Of a stretch of 64,000 nucleotides of DNA, positions 56,190-64,000 are shown piece after piece. The DNA is from Bradyrhizobium pachyrhizi (lineage in GTDB: Bacteria; Pseudomonadota; Alphaproteobacteria; Rhizobiales; Xanthobacteraceae): assembly GCF_001189245.1 (NCBI RefSeq), contig NZ_LFIQ01000059.1, positions 41,184-105,183 of the forward strand. The letters run 5' to 3'. Positions within the stretch are counted from its first letter, which is position 1. Each line of letters starts with the position of its first letter. The position numbers and the translations under genes are program-made. The notes beneath the pieces are model-generated. The model was not told the origin of the DNA. It saw only the letters and a list, made by a program, of their open reading frames with translations, and did no database searches.

Positions 56190-56447
56190 CATCCCATCAG
56201 GCGATACCACAAATCATATGAATAGGCACGGACACCGCAGCTCAACGTGGCCGAAGCTGATCGTTCGAGGGCGAATGGTTCCATCCAGCCGGCCTCTTTA
56301 CTTTACATTGCTCGATAGCCCTTCCGCGGTCGCGAAATCGAGCCGAAGTAATGCCCAAAGGAAACCGCGCGCAATGATGCCTCACGAGCTTACCTGCGAG
56401 GCGGCATTGTCGGGGCCGCGGCTGCAACGAACCGATCAGCCAAGAGC

Positions 56448-57234
56448 TTAGGACTTATCGTACTTGCCTTTGCGCTTGTGACGGAGCAATGCGCGATAAC
56501 CGCCACGGATGAGACGCAGCCCCTTCTTGACCAGGCGAATGATCCGGCTGCGAACATCGCTTGTTTTCCATCCTCGATCGGGAATGCGATGCGCGCCGAA
56601 CAGGCCTGCCGCGATTTCGCGATAGCTGTTTCCTTGCAGCCATCCATCTGCGGCACGCAGTGCAAGGATAAGCCGATGCTTGGTCTGGATCGGCAGAGCA
56701 CGTGGGGAAGGGCCGAGGGGGCGCTGTTCGAGCGCTCGCCAAAAGCGCTGTGCCGCCTGCGAACGAATGTCGAAATCGCGGTCGAGCGGGAGATCGACGA
56801 CAATCACTGAGCGTCTCGATGGCAGTTCTCTCAGCCAGAGGCGGTGCTTCGCGCCTCCGAGCGGCACGATGGCATGCCATCCATCTGGCGCCCGACGAAG
56901 CTCGCTGCCCGTTAGTTTGCCGAGATCCAACTTGTACCGTCTGGACGACCTCAAACCGATAGCTGGGTGGACGGGCAACACGGTCGACAACGCTTCGGGC
57001 GCCCAGAAAATGGCCTGTTTGTCGAACGCCGTTCGCGGATCTGGGGCGAAACGAAAGCCCCCACTTCCTTCGGAAGCGGTCCGTCGTCGCGTCGGATCGT
57101 TCGCTGCTGGTCAGGACCTGATAATCTCTTTCATACTCGAGGTCGCGACGCAGACATTCCCAGGCAATGTCCTCCGTTTCTACCGTCTTGGCGTCAGGAT
57201 ACGCTTGCTTTGATCTCCAGTCAGCGGCTGCCAT
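56448..57234 (-). CDS. fseA: FseA-like ICE activator, copy B, with frameshift site but no zero-frame stop
   Basis: The first frame starts at the ATG at 57234 (GGGGAAGAAAAG upstream) and gives the DUF6499 part: ADWRSKQAYPDAKTVETEDI, then RFRRKWGLSFRP. Reading +1 after the CCC at 57043-57045 continues DPRTAFDKQAIFWAPEALST and runs into an intact DUF2285 part (DGWHAIVPLGGAKHRLWLRE, LPLDRDFDIRSQAAQRFWRA, GNSYREIAAGLFGAHRIPDR), ending at 56448. Unlike copy A, the zero frame has no stop here and stays open almost to the end, giving a different, probably meaningless tail. If frameshifting works, a full FseA is made. The intact QseM-like gene lies 168 bases upstream. Confidence 0.75.
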
Positions 57235-57401
57235 CGTACTTTTCTTCCCCGCACGTTCATGCAAGGAATTGCAGCCCCACGATTGTGACGATTTCTGGTT
57301 GTGCCAATGCAATTGTTCAATATTGATCTGATCCGTCGATGGAACGATCAATTTTTGCGATCAGAGCTCGATCGAAATCACGTCCGCTTCAAGTGCGTCG
57401 C

Positions 57402-57677
57402 CTATTCACTCTTCGGCCAACCGCGTCGCAGGAGATGACGATAGCCGTGACGCGCCATCCATTTGGCGCGAGCCAAGTGAGTGTCGAAAGCACGACGCGC
57501 GCGATCCTGCTCAAGGACCGGATCAACACCGAGCACAATGCGCGCGACTTCGCGCCAATCTGCATTATCCGCCTGTGCATCGAGAAGGCGCAGATAGGTA
57601 ACGACGTGCTGCTCATCATATGGCGTAAGCTCAGGCGCGCTGGGCGCCACATCTGCGATCTTAGGATCGGCCGACAC
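57402..57677 (-). CDS. qseM: QseM-like antiactivator, DUF2285-type small protein
   Basis: This 91-residue protein reads LTPYDEQHVVTYLRLLDAQA, ADWREVARIVLGVDPVLEQD and WMARHGYRHLLRRGWPKSE, matching the small DUF2285-like antiactivator family. In the Mesorhizobium symbiosis ICE, QseM binds FseA and TraR and blocks excision and transfer in most cells. It starts with a GTG at 57677 with AGGAGTTCC upstream. It lies upstream of fseA copy B on the same strand, and two degraded relatives lie at 58061 and 59918. The frame is intact, so it is the best candidate for a working antiactivator. Confidence 0.72.
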   Translation of the reverse strand: MSADPKIADVAPSAPELTPYDEQHVVTYLRLLDAQADNADWREVARIVLGVDPVLEQDRARRAFDTHLARAKWMARHGYRHLLRRGWPKSE

Positions 57678-57772
57678 TGCCTGGAACTCCTAGCAAACTG
57701 AAAAACTCTAAAGAAATCTGAGCGACGGTAGCTCGCTTCACGGCATCTTGGTACCGGATTGATTGCCGCAGC

Positions 57773-58042
57773 CTACAAAATGTTTCCCCGCAGAAACATC
57801 AATTGGAGGCGGCCATCGGATATCTGGGGCCTCGTTCCGTCGCTTGTCTCGATTTCGCTCGTTCCGAACTGCGCCGGTGTCGATTTGACCGCGTCCATAA
57901 TCGCTTGGAGCGCGATGAGCAGATTTGCGTCCTGCAAGCCCTTGCTCGCTCGTTGCCCAAGTAGAAATCGACGTGTGTGGTTTGGCTGACGCACCTGTTG
58001 CCTCAATGATGGCTGCTCGGTTCGGTCGGTTGGCGAGAACAT
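57773..58042 (-). CDS. possible small hypothetical protein between QseM-like genes
   Basis: A minus-strand frame of about 89 codons has a protein-like stretch RFLLGQRASKGLQDANLLIA followed by LQAIMDAVKSTPAQFGTSEI. I do not recognise it. Another frame in the same direction is also open here, so the choice is uncertain. It could be a cargo gene inserted between the two QseM-like copies. Confidence 0.3.
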   Translation of the reverse strand: MFSPTDRTEQPSLRQQVRQPNHTRRFLLGQRASKGLQDANLLIALQAIMDAVKSTPAQFGTSEIETSDGTRPQISDGRLQLMFLRGNIL

Positions 58043-58060
58043 TGTTCTCGATTTCGGACT

Positions 58061-58301
58061 CCACGTGAGAAAGTTTGCTGTTTGGTCGCGCCGCCCTGAA
58101 GAAAGCCGCGGAAATTCCGGTTAGCCATGCATTTTGCGGCCGCCAAATGGATGACGAACGGTTCGCGAGCGCGCACTGGCCGAGATCTGGATCGATATGC
58201 AGCACGTTTCGATCAACCTCTTTCCAGTCGGCGTCGGCGGCTTCCGGATCGAGAAGTCGCCGGCAGGTCACCAGATGCGACGCGCCACGGCGCAACGGCA
58301 C
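58061..58301 (-). pseudogene. degenerate QseM-like copy beside qseC
   Basis: The reading aligns over its full length with the intact QseM-like protein: HLVTCRRLLDPEAADADWKE, then NVLHIDPDLGQCALAN, but most later positions have changed and the normal end is lost. It is divergent from the QseC-like gene at 58465 with about 160 bases between them, the arrangement of qseM and qseC in the Mesorhizobium ICE. It is colinear without frameshift, so some function is not excluded. Confidence 0.55.
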
Positions 58302-58412
58302 TGAACTATCGAACCAGGATCAGCGACGGTTCAGTGGTGGGGTCCGGACGATTCTTATGCGCGCGCAGCAGAGCGACGCAGTTCCGGTTCACAACGAGCG
58401 TGAGACGTCATT

Positions 58413-58444
58413 TTGTCAAGTATATCGAGGTGCAGTATATCGAG
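58413..58444 (+). promoter_or_regulatory. promoter and paired operator of qseC copy 1
   Basis: TTGTCA (58413-58418) and TATATC (58436-58441) are separated by 17 bases. Two direct repeats AGTATATCGAG lie at 58419-58429 and 58434-58444, one in the spacer and one over the -10 box, which fits binding of the helix-turn-helix protein encoded just downstream. The distance from the -10 box to the ATG is only 23 bases and no ribosome site is seen, so the leader is very short. Confidence 0.65.
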
Positions 58445-58464
58445 CAAGCGGCATCCTTTCCCGC

Positions 58465-58689
58465 ATGGACTTGCGGGAGATATTCGCCACCAACTTGCGC
58501 CGTCTGCGCAATGCGAAAGGATGGTCCCAAGACGAGCTTGCCTTCGAGGCCAAGATAAGCCGGGGCTATTTAAGCCTGCTCGAAAAGGGCGAGCACTACG
58601 TCAGTATCAAAATCATAGGTCAACTTGCCGAGAAGCTCGAGGTTGAGCCTGCTGAGTTCCTCAAACGGCCCGCAAAGAGCGGCCGCTAG
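58465..58689 (+). CDS. qseC: QseC-like XRE regulator, copy 1
   Basis: The 74-residue helix-turn-helix protein reads MDLREIFATNLRRLRNAKGW, SQDELAFEAKISRGYLSLLE and LAEKLEVEPAEFLKRP. It is a minimal XRE domain of the size and type of QseC, which in the Mesorhizobium ICE represses or activates the qseM promoter and makes the excision decision bistable. It lies divergent from a QseM-like remnant. The ATG at 58465 has no Shine-Dalgarno sequence, and the predicted transcript start is very close, so translation may be nearly leaderless. It is very close in sequence to copy 2. Confidence 0.78.
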   Translation: MDLREIFATNLRRLRNAKGWSQDELAFEAKISRGYLSLLEKGEHYVSIKIIGQLAEKLEVEPAEFLKRPAKSGR

Positions 58690-59066
58690 GTAGGCACAGC
58701 CCAATACACGTCTTACCCTAATCCATTTTCTGGTCTCTTCCGTAACCTTTGAAAGCTGCTCTAAGAGATTTCCAGCGGTCCCCGCGATGGTTCTGATCGA
58801 ACGTGCTCGGGTCACTACGGTCAACCGCCAATGGAGAGCTTGACGCCTATGGTCAGTGTTGTCGAGGTCGCGCGCCGACATGATATTCACTCTATCCTGC
58901 GAGCCGCCGTTCATATGGTCACAACGGGATCCCTCAGGTTCCTGCTTTCCTGGCCCGAACTGCTCTGCTTGGAGACCCCGAACCGGTGAATTTGGCCATG
59001 GCATTCCGATGCTAGCCCGCATCCAAACTGGCCGAAACTTCAGCACGACGAGGATTGGTGAGGAGC
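58690..59066. other. region between the two ICE control modules
   Basis: No gene seen. The first bases after the qseC stop resemble those after qseC copy 2, which supports a tandem duplication. Confidence 0.35.
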
Positions 59067-59708
59067 TCAGGAAGCGTCGTACTTCTCGTTGCCCTTGCGA
59101 CGGAGCAATACGCGATAGCCGCCCCGGATGAGACGCAGCCCCCTTCCGGATCAGGCGGATGATCCGGCTGCGTAGATTCGGTCCGATGGCGCGATGTTCG
59201 AACGCCAATCAAAATCTGCGTGCTGCCTGCACACGAATGTCGAAATAGCGCTCGAGAGGCAGGTCCACGGCAACCAATGAGCCGCCGGGGGGAAGATCTT
59301 TTAGCCAAAGGCGATGCTTCGCTCCTCCGAGCGGCACGATGGCATGCCATCCGTCTTGCGTCGCATGACGAAGCTCGCTGCCCGCCAGCTTGCTGAAATT
59401 CAAGTCGTACCCTTTGGACGCCATCGAACAGACGGCGGCGTGGACGGGCAACACGGTCGACAGCGCCCTCAGGCGCCCAGAAAATGGCTTGCTTGTCGAA
59501 CGTCTTTTGCGGATCAGCTGGAAAACGTCAGCCCCCACTTCCGTCGGAAGTGATCCGACGTCGCGCTGGATTGTTCGCTGCGGACCAAGGCCCCAAAATC
59601 TTGTGGATACTCGCGATCCCGGCGTAGCCACTCCCAAGCTATGTCCGCTGCTTCAGCTTTCCTGATCTCATAGTATGTGCTCTCTGATCTCCAGTCGGCA
59701 CTTGGCAT
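59067..59708 (-). pseudogene. FseA-like ICE activator, copy C, degenerate
   Basis: The first part from the ATG at 59708 is intact (MPSADWRSESTYYEIRKAEA, then FRRKWGLTFSS) and ends in a TGA at 59514, as in copy A. Here, however, the slip codon CCC has become TCC. In the +1 frame the protein continues ADPQKTFDKQAIFWAPEG but meets an extra G near 59468. The DUF2285 part then resumes (DGWHAIVPLGGAKHRLWLKD), loses about 60 codons after RVQAARRF, and meets another extra G before the normal ending LLRRKGNEKYDAS at 59067. It is a pseudogene of the copy B type. Confidence 0.8.
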
Positions 59709-59917
59709 CGTACTTTTTCCTGCATGTTCTTGATGCACACACAGCATTTGGTTACAGTCCATATCGTTCGGAGAGATCAGCAGCAGCCTCGCCATCCAAT
59801 TAGCGTCTGCTTCCTTTGCGCCTCACGGAAGAGATGGCCGCGTGCGCTTTGGCGGACAAAGTCGTGCGTGCTCGCTCATCGATGATTGCCTTCGCGGCCC
59901 AGCCGGCTGGTGTGAAC

Positions 59918-60124
59918 TTAGTTCTCAATTTCGAAATCTAAGTGGCCAATTTTTCCTATTTGGTCGCGGCGCCGCGAAGCAAGTCGCGTTAATCTCGGGA
60001 GGCCATCCATTTTACCCCGCATTACGAACGGTTCACGAGCTGACGCGCGATCAGGATCGATGTAGAGCACGATCCGAGCAACCTCTTTCCCTTGGCTTCC
60101 GCGCCAGGACCGCCAATACGTCAC
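59918..60124 (-). pseudogene. degenerate QseM-like copy of the second module
   Basis: The reading KEVARIVLYIDPDRASAREP aligns with the intact QseM (WREVARIVLGVDPVLEQDRA) and continues colinearly but weakly to about 59960. The N-terminal part is missing or out of frame. It lies upstream of fseA copy C and divergent from qseC copy 2, so it completes the second, degraded control module. Confidence 0.55.
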
Positions 60125-60258
60125 CAGATGCCGCTCGCCATAGGCGCTGAACTAGCCAGAGCAGGATCAGCGACGATCAAGTGGTGGGGTCCGGATAACC
60201 TTACGCATGCGCACCAGATTGGAGCAGTTTCCGTTCACAACGTGCATGAGATGGCATT

Positions 60259-60290
60259 TTGTCAAGTATATCGAGGTGTCGTATATTGAG
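60259..60290 (+). promoter_or_regulatory. promoter and paired operator of qseC copy 2
   Basis: TTGTCA (60259-60264) and TATATT (60282-60287) are 17 bases apart. Repeats AGTATATCGAG (60265-60275) and CGTATATTGAG (60280-60290) lie at the same positions as in copy 1, with three changes in the second repeat. The sequence between the -10 box and the ATG is the same as in copy 1. Confidence 0.65.
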
Positions 60291-60310
60291 CAAGCGGCAT
60301 CCTTTCCCGC

Positions 60311-60535
60311 ATGGACTTGCGGGAAATATTCGCCACCAATTTGCGCCGCCTGCGCAATGCGAGGAGATGGTCGCAAGACGAGCTTGCCTTCAAGGCCAAG
60401 ATAAGCCGGGGCTATTTGAGCCAGCTTGAAAAGGGCGCGTACTACGTCAGCATAAAGATAATAGGTCGTCTTGCCGACAAGCTCGAGGTTGAGCCTGACG
60501 AGTTCCTGAAGCGGCCCTCTAAGAGAGGCCACTAG
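60311..60535 (+). CDS. qseC: QseC-like XRE regulator, copy 2
   Basis: This 74-residue paralogue of the gene at 58465 has the helix-turn-helix block SQDELAFKAKISRGYLSQLE and the same ending LEVEPDEFLKRPSKRGH. It differs at only about ten positions, several in the second half of the domain. It is intact although its module partners (fseA copy C and the QseM-like remnant) are dead. It could still bind the operators of both modules and so interfere with, or back up, copy 1. Like copy 1 it has no visible ribosome site. Confidence 0.78.
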   Translation: MDLREIFATNLRRLRNARRWSQDELAFKAKISRGYLSQLEKGAYYVSIKIIGRLADKLEVEPDEFLKRPSKRGH

Positions 60536-60574
60536 GCAGGCATAGCCCCAATGCACGTCTTACACCCAATTTTT

Positions 60575-60757
60575 TCAGGTCTCTTCCATCGAGGGACGAC
60601 CGAAGTCCGTATAGAGCTTGCCGAACTCCCCAGAAAGGTCGCCCATCGCCGCATTCGCCAAGTCTCGGATCACCCGTAGCGGGTGGTCAACGCGAACTCG
60701 AGCCTCCAGGTCCACATAACTGAAAAGCGAGCGGGACCGTTCGTCACTCCCCCGCAT
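60575..60757 (-). pseudogene. IS5-type transposase, N-terminal fragment
   Basis: The 60-codon frame reads MRGSDERSRSLFSYVDLEAR, then VDHPLRVIRDLANAA and EFGKLYTDFGRPSMEET. This matches the first 60 residues of a common rhizobial IS5-family transposase (SYVDLEARVRxDHPLRxIR). The frame stops there and the catalytic DDE part is missing. I see no inverted repeats with confidence. It marks old transposon activity at the edge of the second control module. Confidence 0.8.
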
Positions 60758-61427
60758 CGCGCCCCCCGGTTAAATCCTGGTCCTAAAGAATCACGATACG
60801 AAACGCTCCGCTACTTCTTCGACAGCCTGTTAGGAGAAGCTTGGCACCAGATACGCTACTTGGTCGGCCACCAGTTCGCGCGCTTGCGAGGAGTGTTGTA
60901 GGCGTCCTAGCTTGTCCTCAAACCCATCGCATTCCATGCTTGACGGACGAATGATCTGTATGTCACGTGCAGAACACGCGTTCCACTTTCGTCCAAAAAG
61001 TAGAACGATCTAAGCCGCTTTCTCCGGCAGCATTGTCCCCTTTCCATCGCGCTAAGGAGAAGCAAGCTAAGGATCAAAATCCCGAGCAAACGACCAAATG
61101 ATCATCGACAGCGAGCCCCTACTGATGGCGCGCGAGCATGCCAGCCTGGAGCGCGGCCCTCATCGGTGAGATCATGCAGAGCAGGCGCCACGATCTGCAG
61201 GCGCGGCGAGACGTAGCCCACCGAGAACGCCCCAATGCCAAGCTCCGCTGCGACAGGCAGCTTTTGCCGCCAGCCACCGCCACTAACGTACGCTCGCGCG
61301 GTTATTGGAAAAGAAGAGGCGCGGTCCAGCTCACGCTGGCCGCCGGCCAGCCTGCGTTTTTGGATAACAAGCGGCCGCCTTTACGGCAACTACGTTCCGA
61401 TTCCACGTATCCGTAGGCAGCTCTAGT
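60758..61427. other. intergenic region, no gene
   Basis: 670 bases. Protein-like scraps appear on the minus strand near 61150-61250 (ELGIGAFSVGYVSPRLQIVA) but without a start or a recognised family. Probably the remains of a lost gene. Confidence 0.3.
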
Positions 61428-62345
61428 CTAGTAGACATTCGCGTTCTGCTGTTTGGTGGCCTTGACGCGCGTTACGCTGCGCCGACCGTCGACGCTGACG
61501 GGCACATCACCATCGATCGTGGCGCGACGAACGATGCGAGGCTGATCGCCATAATCATAGATCGCATAATGTTGCGTGGCTCGGTTATCCCAAATTGCTA
61601 CATCGCCCCCCTTCCAGTTCCAGCGCACAGTGTTTTCGGGCGCGGCGATATAAGACTGCAACATGGCAAACACCTGCTGGCCCGCATATTTTGGGATACC
61701 AACAAAGCGCTGCACGATGTCGCTGAGCAACAGGGTGCGCTCACCGGTCTCGGGGTGTATGCGCACGACGGGGTGCTCGGTCTCAAAGATCGTTCTGGTA
61801 AGGACGTCGTTAAACTCCTTTCTATCGACTTCCCTGGCGCGAGGCACTAGGCCTTCGAAGTCGTAAGCGTTGGTGTGAACGGCCCAGAGCTCGTCAGCAA
61901 GCCGTTGCAGCGGCGGCGGCAGGTCGAGATAAGCGGTCGCGGCGTTCGACCAGACCGTGTCGCCGCCGAATGGCGGGATCACAACGCCTCGGAGCACACA
62001 AATCTTGGGATAAGCATGAAGGAAGGTCAAATCAGCGTGCCACATATCGGCCCGGCTCCCGCCGCGGGTGGCGTCAAGCTCGAGGATCGACACACCCCGT
62101 ATCGGATGCGGCGATAGCTTTCCTAAACGACGAGCAAAGTGCTCCTGCTTGGCATCATCGAGATGACCCTGGTCCCGGAAGAAGATGACCTTGTGCTCAA
62201 GCAGTAATCCTTTTATCGCAACGATCGTTTGATCCGGCAGATCGCCGGACAGCCTGATATTTCTGATTTCAGCGCCGATACGCACTGCGCATTTGACGAC
62301 GTCTGCGCGCGGAATGATGTTATCGATCAAAGCCATTTCACTCAT
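61428..62345 (-). CDS. TauD/TfdA-family Fe(II)/2-oxoglutarate dioxygenase
   Basis: This 305-residue oxygenase has the first iron ligands in ADMWHADLTFLHAYPKI (HxD), the distal histidine and 2-oxoglutarate arginine in RATQHYAIYDYGDQPRIVRR, and the early block GLLLEHKVIFFRDQGHLDDA typical of TauD/TfdA. Such enzymes hydroxylate sulfonates, phenoxyacetates or related acids to start their breakdown. I chose the ATG at 62345 with GGAG ten bases upstream; an earlier start at 62399 would add an unlikely tail. The substrate is unknown. It lies downstream of a MATE exporter gene on the same strand, but the 570-bp gap makes an operon unlikely. Confidence 0.9.
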   Translation of the reverse strand: MSEMALIDNIIPRADVVKCAVRIGAEIRNIRLSGDLPDQTIVAIKGLLLEHKVIFFRDQGHLDDAKQEHFARRLGKLSPHPIRGVSILELDATRGGSRADMWHADLTFLHAYPKICVLRGVVIPPFGGDTVWSNAATAYLDLPPPLQRLADELWAVHTNAYDFEGLVPRAREVDRKEFNDVLTRTIFETEHPVVRIHPETGERTLLLSDIVQRFVGIPKYAGQQVFAMLQSYIAAPENTVRWNWKGGDVAIWDNRATQHYAIYDYGDQPRIVRRATIDGDVPVSVDGRRSVTRVKATKQQNANVY

Positions 62346-62919
62346 GATGGCATTCTCCAAGTTTGCGGTTTCTTTGACAGAGGCAGGTAACAGCGCCAAC
62401 TTTCATGGATATGCCTCGTCTTATCGAATGATGCCCAGCAAGTACCATGCCAGCTGCGAAAATCCGGCACTCTCGTCTCGCGGTGTGTGCCTTATAGTAG
62501 CCAGGGTTCTACCCAGTGAGTGGTCCATGAGACCAACTTTTGGTATCTGATTTCGATGAATTATTGCCGGCGAAGCCGAGATTTCATCGGGCACCACTCG
62601 ATGATGCTGAATGCAAGTTTCGCCTGACGCGAGCTGCCAAAGCACCGACGCCCTAAGTCTACACAGCACCGCGCTGACGATCGCCGTGATTCCAGATGTA
62701 ACCTCGCTTGATTGGAGCGGGCCCAACGAGATCTGGCGAATTGATACATGTGAGAAGGTTGTCTTGATCTCGTGGATGAGACTACCCAATAACATCGCTG
62801 CCTTTCGGAATGGACGGCTCGCTTCGTTATGAAAGGCAGGGTAAGCGCCTAAGTGAGATCGCTTAAGGAATGGCAATCTTAACTCTACTAAGCGGAGCTG
62901 CAGTGAGTAGCTTATGCGG
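62346..62919. other. intergenic region, no gene
   Basis: About 570 bases between the MATE stop and the dioxygenase start. Open frames on both strands lack start sites and motifs. Contains the dioxygenase promoter. Confidence 0.35.
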
Positions 62920-64000
62920 TCAGGTGTCACGAGCCAGCCTGATTGCTAGCAGCTGGAAACGTACAACCAGGAGCGCCGCGTAGACGGCTTTCCCAATCGA
63001 TAAGCCAATCCAGATACCAATGGCGCCAAGACCAATCTTCAAGCTGAGCACGTAGCTGAGGGAGAATCCGATCAGCCAGTAAGCGATGCCGGCAAACAGA
63101 AGTGGCACCCGCGTGTCCTTCAGTCCGCCCAGGCTACCCGCCGCAATGCTCTGCGCGGCATCAGTGATGAAGAAGCCCGCTCCGACCAAAAGAAGCTTTG
63201 CAGCAAGTCCGATTGTCGCGTCGGCATTGACCGCCGATTTGCCTAGGAACAACTCGGCTATCTCAAATCGCGTCGCTATCACCGCAAGCGTCAGCATTGC
63301 AGTGATCACGACACCGAACAGGATCGCGACCAGACCTGCCCGCTGGATGCCGGGACCGTCGTTGCGGCCGACCGCATGGCCAACGCGAGCGGCTGCCGCT
63401 ATGCTGATGCCGAAAGGGATCATAAACAAGATAGTGGAGACCTGAACCGCGATCTGATGGGCAGCGAGTACGTTGGTGCTCATCAAGCCCGCTAGGAGCG
63501 TGGCGGCCGACAGTAGCCCGTACCCCATCAAAGAGGCTATTGAGATCGGCATCCCAATCACGATCAGCTGCCGCATCAACTCCCAATCGAAGCGCCAGAG
63601 ATGTGCAAGCACATGGTAGTCACGGAAACGGCGATGCATTGCGGCGAAACATAAACCGGCCAAGAGCGTCGCACAGTTCACCAGGGTAGTCGCAAGGCCA
63701 GCCCCGAACAGCTCCAGTCGCGGCAGCCCGAACTTCCCATAGACCAAGAGATAAACCAGCAGTGCGTTGACAGGGATAGCCGCGAGCGTGATCCACAAAG
63801 CCGGCTGCGGCCGATTGACCGCGCACATGAAACTGCGAATGGCCAGAAACGACAACGCCGGAGCCACGCCCCAGGCTAGTCCAAACAGATACTGCTGGGC
63901 GAGCCGCGCCGCGTCGGGCGCCTGGCCAAAAGCGAGCAGGGTTTGCTCTCCGTGCAGCACAAACGCGATGATCGGCAACGATAGCATCAGCGCCGCCCAC
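62920..64000 (-). CDS. MATE family efflux transporter, 5' end outside the window
   Basis: The gene runs off the right edge; about 360 codons of the C-terminal part are visible. It has many long hydrophobic helices and MATE features: ALSFLAIRSFMCAVNRPQPA, LIVIGMPISIASLMGYGLLS, VLAAHQIAVQVSTILFMIPF and GISIAAAARVGHAVGRNDGP. MATE proteins export drugs or metabolites in exchange for Na+ or H+. The predicted ATG at 63987 is internal, because the frame stays open to the window end and the first membrane helices are missing. Confidence 0.9.
   Translation of the reverse strand, partial: WAALMLSLPIIAFVLHGEQTLLAFGQAPDAARLAQQYLFGLAWGVAPALSFLAIRSFMCAVNRPQPALWITLAAIPVNALLVYLLVYGKFGLPRLELFGAGLATTLVNCATLLAGLCFAAMHRRFRDYHVLAHLWRFDWELMRQLIVIGMPISIASLMGYGLLSAATLLAGLMSTNVLAAHQIAVQVSTILFMIPFGISIAAAARVGHAVGRNDGPGIQRAGLVAILFGVVITAMLTLAVIATRFEIAELFLGKSAVNADATIGLAAKLLLVGAGFFITDAAQSIAAGSLGGLKDTRVPLLFAGIAYWLIGFSLSYVLSLKIGLGAIGIWIGLSIGKAVYAALLVVRFQLLAIRLARDT

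Noticed and set aside
62421-62930. A 169-codon minus-strand frame between the MATE and dioxygenase genes
   Set aside because: No ribosome site, no recognisable motif, and it overlaps the end of the MATE gene.

Overview
The window looks like accessory DNA, probably a symbiosis-island-like region, from a slow-growing rhizobial alphaproteobacterium (Bradyrhizobium or a close relative). The pointers are high GC, a Bradyrhizobium-style porin, a trehalose-6-phosphate synthase, and several copies of the DUF6499/DUF2285 frameshifted activator and its QseM/QseC-like partners, which are known from rhizobial symbiosis ICEs. No rRNA, tRNA or CRISPR array was recognised. There are few insertion-sequence remains (one IS5-type transposase stub), but many genes are decayed.

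Left part (1-5.8 kb): a decayed bacterial ubiquitin-like pathway (two-domain Ubl, E2, JAB peptidase running into the start of an E1), two unknown co-oriented genes, a winged-helix-like protein, a cold-shock protein and an acyltransferase with a lectin-like tail. At 6.5-14.6 kb there is a possible undescribed peptide cassette: a 22-residue peptide gene with a strong RBS, a perfect terminator hairpin, a large TPR protein, an MFS exporter, a DUF3088 protein, a LysR regulator and a secreted S9 peptidase. OtsA follows. Next come immune and toxin-antitoxin remains: a broken AbiEii toxin, a probable CD-NTase tail, a frameshifted Cap2-like E2-E1 fusion, and an intact hipBA pair with a palindromic operator overlapping its promoter. 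A hydrolase, a glycosyltransferase, a GH18 chitinase and the first FseA-like gene (with a clear +1 frameshift site) complete this part.

Middle part (28.5-36.2 kb): a phosphonate cluster with PEP mutase, a nucleotidyltransferase of the phosphonate/choline type, a CDP-alcohol phosphotransferase, three PLP aminotransferases and a GntR/UTRA regulator. No phosphonopyruvate decarboxylase is present, so a phosphonoalanine-type head group for a lipid is the simplest guess. A Fic protein, a DUF2130 protein and the porin follow, then a methyltransferase and a PhyH dioxygenase that are both broken.

Right part (45-64 kb): a complete ABC importer (binding protein, two permeases, ATPase) diverges from an aminotransferase and a phosphonopyruvate-hydrolase-like gene, which together could import and degrade phosphonoalanine. 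A truncated second copy of the hydrolase lies 3 kb downstream, past a broken MBL-hydrolase/membrane-protein pair. A LysR gene precedes two tandem copies of an FseA-QseM-QseC ICE control module, one largely intact and one degenerate. A TauD-type dioxygenase and a MATE exporter (cut by the window end) close the window. Metabolic and transport genes are open, whereas defence genes and duplicated genes carry most of the frameshifts. This suggests real decay rather than general sequencing error.
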